Source: Sphingobacterium corticibacter (lineage in GTDB: Bacteria; Bacteroidota; Bacteroidia; Sphingobacteriales; Sphingobacteriaceae). Taken from it: a stretch of DNA of 64,000 bases. Below, one piece after another: positions 61,029 to 64,000 of the stretch (position 1 is its first letter; every line of letters starts with the position of its first letter). The DNA is taken from contig NZ_QDKG01000006.1 in assembly GCF_003076635.1 (NCBI RefSeq), positions 173,509 to 237,508 of the forward strand, written 5' to 3'. The position numbers and the translations under genes are program-made. The notes beneath the pieces are model-generated. The model was not told the origin of the DNA, made no database searches, and was given only the letters and a program-made list of their open reading frames with translations.

Positions 61029-63416
61029 ATGTCTACCCAATTACTTGTTGACCAAGCATGCTATCACTGTGGAGATAGTCTTGGACCAGCGCCATACCTG
61101 CTCGGCGGGCGACAGTTCTGTTGTTTAGGTTGCCAGACCGTCTATCAAATTATGTATGACAATGGCATGGATAGCTATTATAAATATAATACACATCCGG
61201 GCAAATCGCAGCGTAATAATCGTAACGCCGATCTAAGCTATCTTGACGAGCCCAAGATCATTGCGCAGTTGTTGGATTATATGGATGAGGAACGGTCTAT
61301 CATTACCTTTTATATTCCGGCCATTCACTGCAGTTCTTGTATCTGGCTTTTGGAACACCTCTATCGCATCAATAAAGGAATATCACGCGGACAAGTCGAT
61401 TTCATGAAAAAGCAGGTGAGCATCGTATTTGATCAGCATAGCATAAGCCTGCGCGAACTGGTGATGTTATTAATTTCTATAGGATATGAGCCAAAGATCA
61501 CCTTGCAAGATGTGGTGCGGCAAAATAAAAAGGTAGATCAACGTGGGCTGATTGCCAGAATAGCGGTAGCCGGTTTTTGCTTCGGCAACTCCATGATGCT
61601 CAGCTTTCCAGATTATTTTGGTATGTCTGCCTTTGAAAAGGAGTTCTCCCATTATTTTGGTTATCTCAATTTACTATTAGCGCTGCCCGTATTTATATAT
61701 AGTGCATCCGGCTATTTCAGCTCCGCTTGGCACAGCCTGAAACGCGGTCGCTTGAATTTGGAGGTGCCATTGGCATTAGGAATTCTGGTGCTTTTTCTCC
61801 GCACGGCATTCGAAGTATTAACGCATACTGGACCCGGCTTTTCCGATACTTTGTGTAGTTTAGTATTCTTTATTCTCATTGGTCGCTGGGTACAGCAACA
61901 CACCTATCATCATCTTTCTTTCGAGCGCGATTATCGTTCTTACTTTCCGGTTGCGGTGACTGTGTTAAATAATGGTGCTGAACGGTCTGTTCCTTTAGGG
62001 GAATTACAGGTGGGCGATCGAATCTGGATTCGACATCAAGAAATTATTCCCGCCGATGCTATCCTGTTGAAAGGAGAGGGCGCAGTCGACTTTAGTTTTG
62101 TTACGGGTGAGTCCAAGGTTGTTCACAAAGGTTTAGGGGAAATGATTTATGCCGGTGGCCGGCAGATGGGAGAGGCGATGGAACTGGAAGTGATGAAGCC
62201 CGTATCTCAAAGTTACTTGACAAAGTTGTGGAACAATGATCAGGAAGAAGCCAAACCCAAAGAATACCGAACTTTCGTGGGCTTTATTAGTAAATATTTT
62301 ACGATCGGTTTGGTATTGATCGCCTTGTCGGCTTGGGGTTATTGGTGGTCCGTCGGGAATATGCACTACGCGTGGGCGGCCCTTACGGCTGTGCTGATCA
62401 TTGCCTGTCCTTGTGCCTTGGCATTAAGTTCGCCATTTACCTTGTCGGCAGCACTGAGCATCTTAGATAAAAATCGATTTTATGTGAAGAATGCGAGTGC
62501 AATCGAACAAATGGCCGCGATTGATTGCTTGGTGTTTGATAAAACAGGAACCATTTCGTCACCCTCTTCTTCTCTGATGCGGTGGAAGGGGACGCTAAAT
62601 GATCAGGAATCCATAGCCCTCGCCTCTGTATGTCGGCATTCTTCTCATCCGCTTAGTCGACAGATCGTGCAATACCTTGGTCGGAAAAGTTATGCAGACG
62701 TAAGCGCTTATGAGGAGATGGCCGGCCAAGGAATCACAGCAACCTGTAATGGGTTGCTATTGAAAGTGGGCAGTGCACGTCATGTGGGTACTAAAGCAAA
62801 TTTCGAAGGCACAGTCGTACATGTACAGATTGACGGGAAGATGAAAGGTGTATTTCAGGTCGAACAATCTTGGCGCCCTAATCTTGGTACTGTCTTGCAC
62901 AATTTATCGAAGGAGTATAGTTTACACTTGGTTTCAGGGGATAATGATCGACATGGTGCAGAAATGAGGGTGCTTTTTCCGGATCGGGCTACCTTAATAT
63001 TCAATCAGCATCCCGCGGACAAGCTGCGGAGAATTGCCGATTGGCAGCAAGATGGTCGCGTGGTGGCGATGATAGGCGATGGACTGAACGATGCAGGCGC
63101 TTTGCGAAAGGCCGATATGGGTATCGCCGTCAGTGATGATATCAATAACTTCTCACCGGGCTGTGACGCAATACTCGATGGGGTGCACTTTGATAAACTA
63201 CCCAGCTTCTTTCGATTTGCGAAAGATGCGGTGCTTGTGATTCGCTTGAGCTTCGGAATCTCTATCTTATATAATGTAGTTGGTTTAAGTCTTGCGGTGC
63301 AAGGAGCGATGTCACCTTTGTTCGCGGCGATTTTGATGCCACTGAGTACAGCAACGATTATTTCTTTTACGAGCTTAACAACGCGTTGGTTCGGAAAACG
63401 ACGTAAACTGCTTTAA
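61029..63416 (+). CDS. ccoI: Cu-transporting P-type ATPase for cbb3 oxidase assembly
   Basis: P1B-ATPase of 795 residues of the CcoI/FixI kind. The N-terminus has the diagnostic cysteine cluster (ACYHCGDSLGPAPYLLGG, RQFCCLGCQTVY), then an HMA domain with IPAIHCSSCIWLLEHLYRIN. Eight membrane helices follow, with the CPC motif IIACPCALALSSPF, phosphorylation site VFDKTGTISS, TGES motif in FVTGESKVVHKG, and MIGDGLNDAGALRKADMGIA. It exports copper for the CuB centre of cbb3-type oxidase. It is 25 bases after hemN and 12 bases before ccoS, in one operon. Confidence 0.94.
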   Translation: MSTQLLVDQACYHCGDSLGPAPYLLGGRQFCCLGCQTVYQIMYDNGMDSYYKYNTHPGKSQRNNRNADLSYLDEPKIIAQLLDYMDEERSIITFYIPAIHCSSCIWLLEHLYRINKGISRGQVDFMKKQVSIVFDQHSISLRELVMLLISIGYEPKITLQDVVRQNKKVDQRGLIARIAVAGFCFGNSMMLSFPDYFGMSAFEKEFSHYFGYLNLLLALPVFIYSASGYFSSAWHSLKRGRLNLEVPLALGILVLFLRTAFEVLTHTGPGFSDTLCSLVFFILIGRWVQQHTYHHLSFERDYRSYFPVAVTVLNNGAERSVPLGELQVGDRIWIRHQEIIPADAILLKGEGAVDFSFVTGESKVVHKGLGEMIYAGGRQMGEAMELEVMKPVSQSYLTKLWNNDQEEAKPKEYRTFVGFISKYFTIGLVLIALSAWGYWWSVGNMHYAWAALTAVLIIACPCALALSSPFTLSAALSILDKNRFYVKNASAIEQMAAIDCLVFDKTGTISSPSSSLMRWKGTLNDQESIALASVCRHSSHPLSRQIVQYLGRKSYADVSAYEEMAGQGITATCNGLLLKVGSARHVGTKANFEGTVVHVQIDGKMKGVFQVEQSWRPNLGTVLHNLSKEYSLHLVSGDNDRHGAEMRVLFPDRATLIFNQHPADKLRRIADWQQDGRVVAMIGDGLNDAGALRKADMGIAVSDDINNFSPGCDAILDGVHFDKLPSFFRFAKDAVLVIRLSFGISILYNVVGLSLAVQGAMSPLFAAILMPLSTATIISFTSLTTRWFGKRRKLL

Positions 63417-63428
63417 TTTTTAGATACT

Positions 63429-63584
63429 ATGGGTATTATATTCTTGTTGATTGGCTGTAGTGCGCTGGTCGCAATACTATTTTTAGGTGCTTTTTTCTGG
63501 GCAAATAAAACAGGTCAGCACCAAGATACCGATACGCCAGCGTATCGTATACTCTTCGATGATGAATTAGAAGAGAATCATTAA
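63429..63584 (+). CDS. ccoS: cbb3-type oxidase assembly protein CcoS
   Basis: Very short gene (51 residues): MGIIFLLIGCSALVAILFLG, then AFFWANKTGQHQDTDTPAYR and ILFDDELEENH. It has a single membrane helix followed by the CcoS signature F-W-A-x-K-(S/T)-G-Q and the D-T/D-P-A-x-R-(I/M)-L-F-D/E ending. CcoS is required for heme and copper insertion into cbb3 oxidase and is typically encoded after ccoI, as here, with a 12-base gap. The ccoNOP structural genes do not follow, since the rRNA leader begins downstream. Confidence 0.92.
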   Translation: MGIIFLLIGCSALVAILFLGAFFWANKTGQHQDTDTPAYRILFDDELEENH

Positions 63585-63660
63585 CCGCTTTTCTTCAAAA
63601 AAAATCTCTCTCTTTTTAAGGTAGTTAGCTTTGCTAAAACATAAAAGAGTAAAAAAGGTT
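63585..63660. other. Gap between ccoS and the rRNA promoters
   Basis: About 76 bases, A/T-rich. A short hairpin TTAGC-TTT-GCTAA lies at 63625-63637, and CTCTTTT/AAAAGAG-like arms flank it (about 63609-63650), which could act as the ccoS operon terminator. A minus-strand open frame covering 63567-63761 is not credible. Confidence 0.4.
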
Positions 63661-63690
63661 TTGGAGGTGCGAAAGTTTATTCTACCTTTG
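63661..63690 (+). promoter_or_regulatory. rRNA operon promoter P1
   Basis: TTG (63661-63663), exactly 19 bases, TACCTTTG (63683-63690): a perfect Bacteroidota promoter. TACCTTTGCA is the form typical of rRNA promoters in this phylum. Downstream there is a GC-containing leader and no gene. Confidence 0.88.
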
Positions 63691-63811
63691 CACCACTCCG
63701 CAAGGGAGGAACGATATTGAAAGGATAGAAAAAGCGAGTTTACGGAGGCGTTAGCTGACAAAACGAGCGGATTCGGGAAGAGGAGATCACCAAAAATATT
63801 TTCAAAATAAA

Positions 63812-63842
63812 TTTGGAAGATCAGAAAAGATTCCTACCTTTG
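63812..63842 (+). promoter_or_regulatory. rRNA operon promoter P2
   Basis: TTTG (63812-63815), 19 bases, TACCTTTG (63835-63842), identical in architecture to P1 152 bases upstream. Both share the TACCTTTGCA core. Confidence 0.88.
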
Positions 63843-64000
63843 CAATCCCAACCACAGAGGAAGGGAAACAAAAAAAGAAACGTTAAGCTCGACAGAGTAA
63901 AACATAAAGTGCCAAAGCGCGATGCGGCGGCGAGAAAGTTCTTTAAAGAAATGATCATGATGCGTGGTGAGTAGTTTAGCTTTTAGATTTTGAGAGCGGC
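63843..64000 (+). other. rRNA operon leader (5' end only)
   Basis: Sequence after P2 to the window edge. GTTCTTTAAAGAAATGATCA at 63938-63957 includes a boxA-like GTTCTTTAA and a small palindrome typical of sequences before 16S rRNA in Bacteroidota. The 16S start itself is not reached. No tRNA is visible in this part. Confidence 0.65.

Noticed and set aside
63567..63761. A minus-strand frame across the ccoS 3' end and rRNA promoter
   Set aside because: It overlaps a perfect promoter and has no recognisable features.

Overview
The window comes from a Bacteroidota chromosome, most likely of the family Sphingobacteriaceae (Sphingobacterium/Pedobacter-like). The evidence is the promoter grammar (TTG, 19 bases, TAnnTTTG, seen perfectly several times), the near absence of Shine-Dalgarno sites, a PafA-type phosphatase, an OMP_b-brl_3 outer-membrane barrel and many small Bacteroidota lipoproteins. 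No tRNA, CRISPR array or insertion sequence was seen. The right edge runs into the leader of an rRNA operon (two perfect promoters at 63661 and 63812), but the 16S gene itself lies outside.

Layout. 1-9 kb: start of etfB (minus, cut by the edge), a TPR protein, an NlpE-like copper lipoprotein, then a minus-strand housekeeping run (thioesterase, rsmI, a PH/SHOCT protein, lnt, cysteine desulfurase), ywbE and a bacteriophytochrome histidine kinase. 9-14 kb: RhlE helicase, cold-shock-domain protein, a PA2169-type four-helix protein, an old-yellow-enzyme reductase and a zinc alcohol dehydrogenase. 14.5-19 kb: two tandem secreted ferritin-like proteins followed by a ten-copy 14-bp tandem repeat, then a SigK/RskA-like ECF sigma/anti-sigma pair divergent from a periplasmic MsrB and a fasciclin protein. 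19-30 kb: PafA-like phosphatase, small exported proteins, a candidate short RNA, a LytS/LytR-type two-component pair and an RND efflux operon preceded by clustered TACCGAA half-sites.

31.3-38.2 kb is an AT-rich accessory island and the most interesting part. On the minus strand it holds an outer-membrane barrel, a 67-residue double-glycine precursor peptide with a C-x5-C-x8-C-x5-C core ending in Cys, a radical SAM/SPASM maturase, a C39-peptidase ABC exporter and a miniature HlyD-like protein. Together these look like a complete RiPP synthesis and export locus. The island sits between two broken copies of one junction: on the left a whole pirin gene next to a sulfurtransferase tail, on the right a decayed pirin tail and the whole sulfurtransferase gene. 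This is the footprint expected from single-crossover integration of a circular DNA.

38.7-55 kb: membrane protein, sulfurtransferase, rpsA, a BrkB-family protein, thioesterase, mltG, a PASTA protein, ddl, a GlcNAc-kinase-like ATPase, glutathione peroxidase, a TetR regulator, an alpha-oxoamine synthase and clpC. 55-63.6 kb: ettA, then an oxygen-response module: a FixL-like heme-PAS kinase, a receiver-CRP regulator, a truncated hydroxyacid-dehydrogenase-like protein with a Cys-rich tail, hemN, the copper ATPase ccoI and ccoS. The module senses oxygen and supplies heme and copper for a cbb3-type oxidase, whose structural genes are not in the window.
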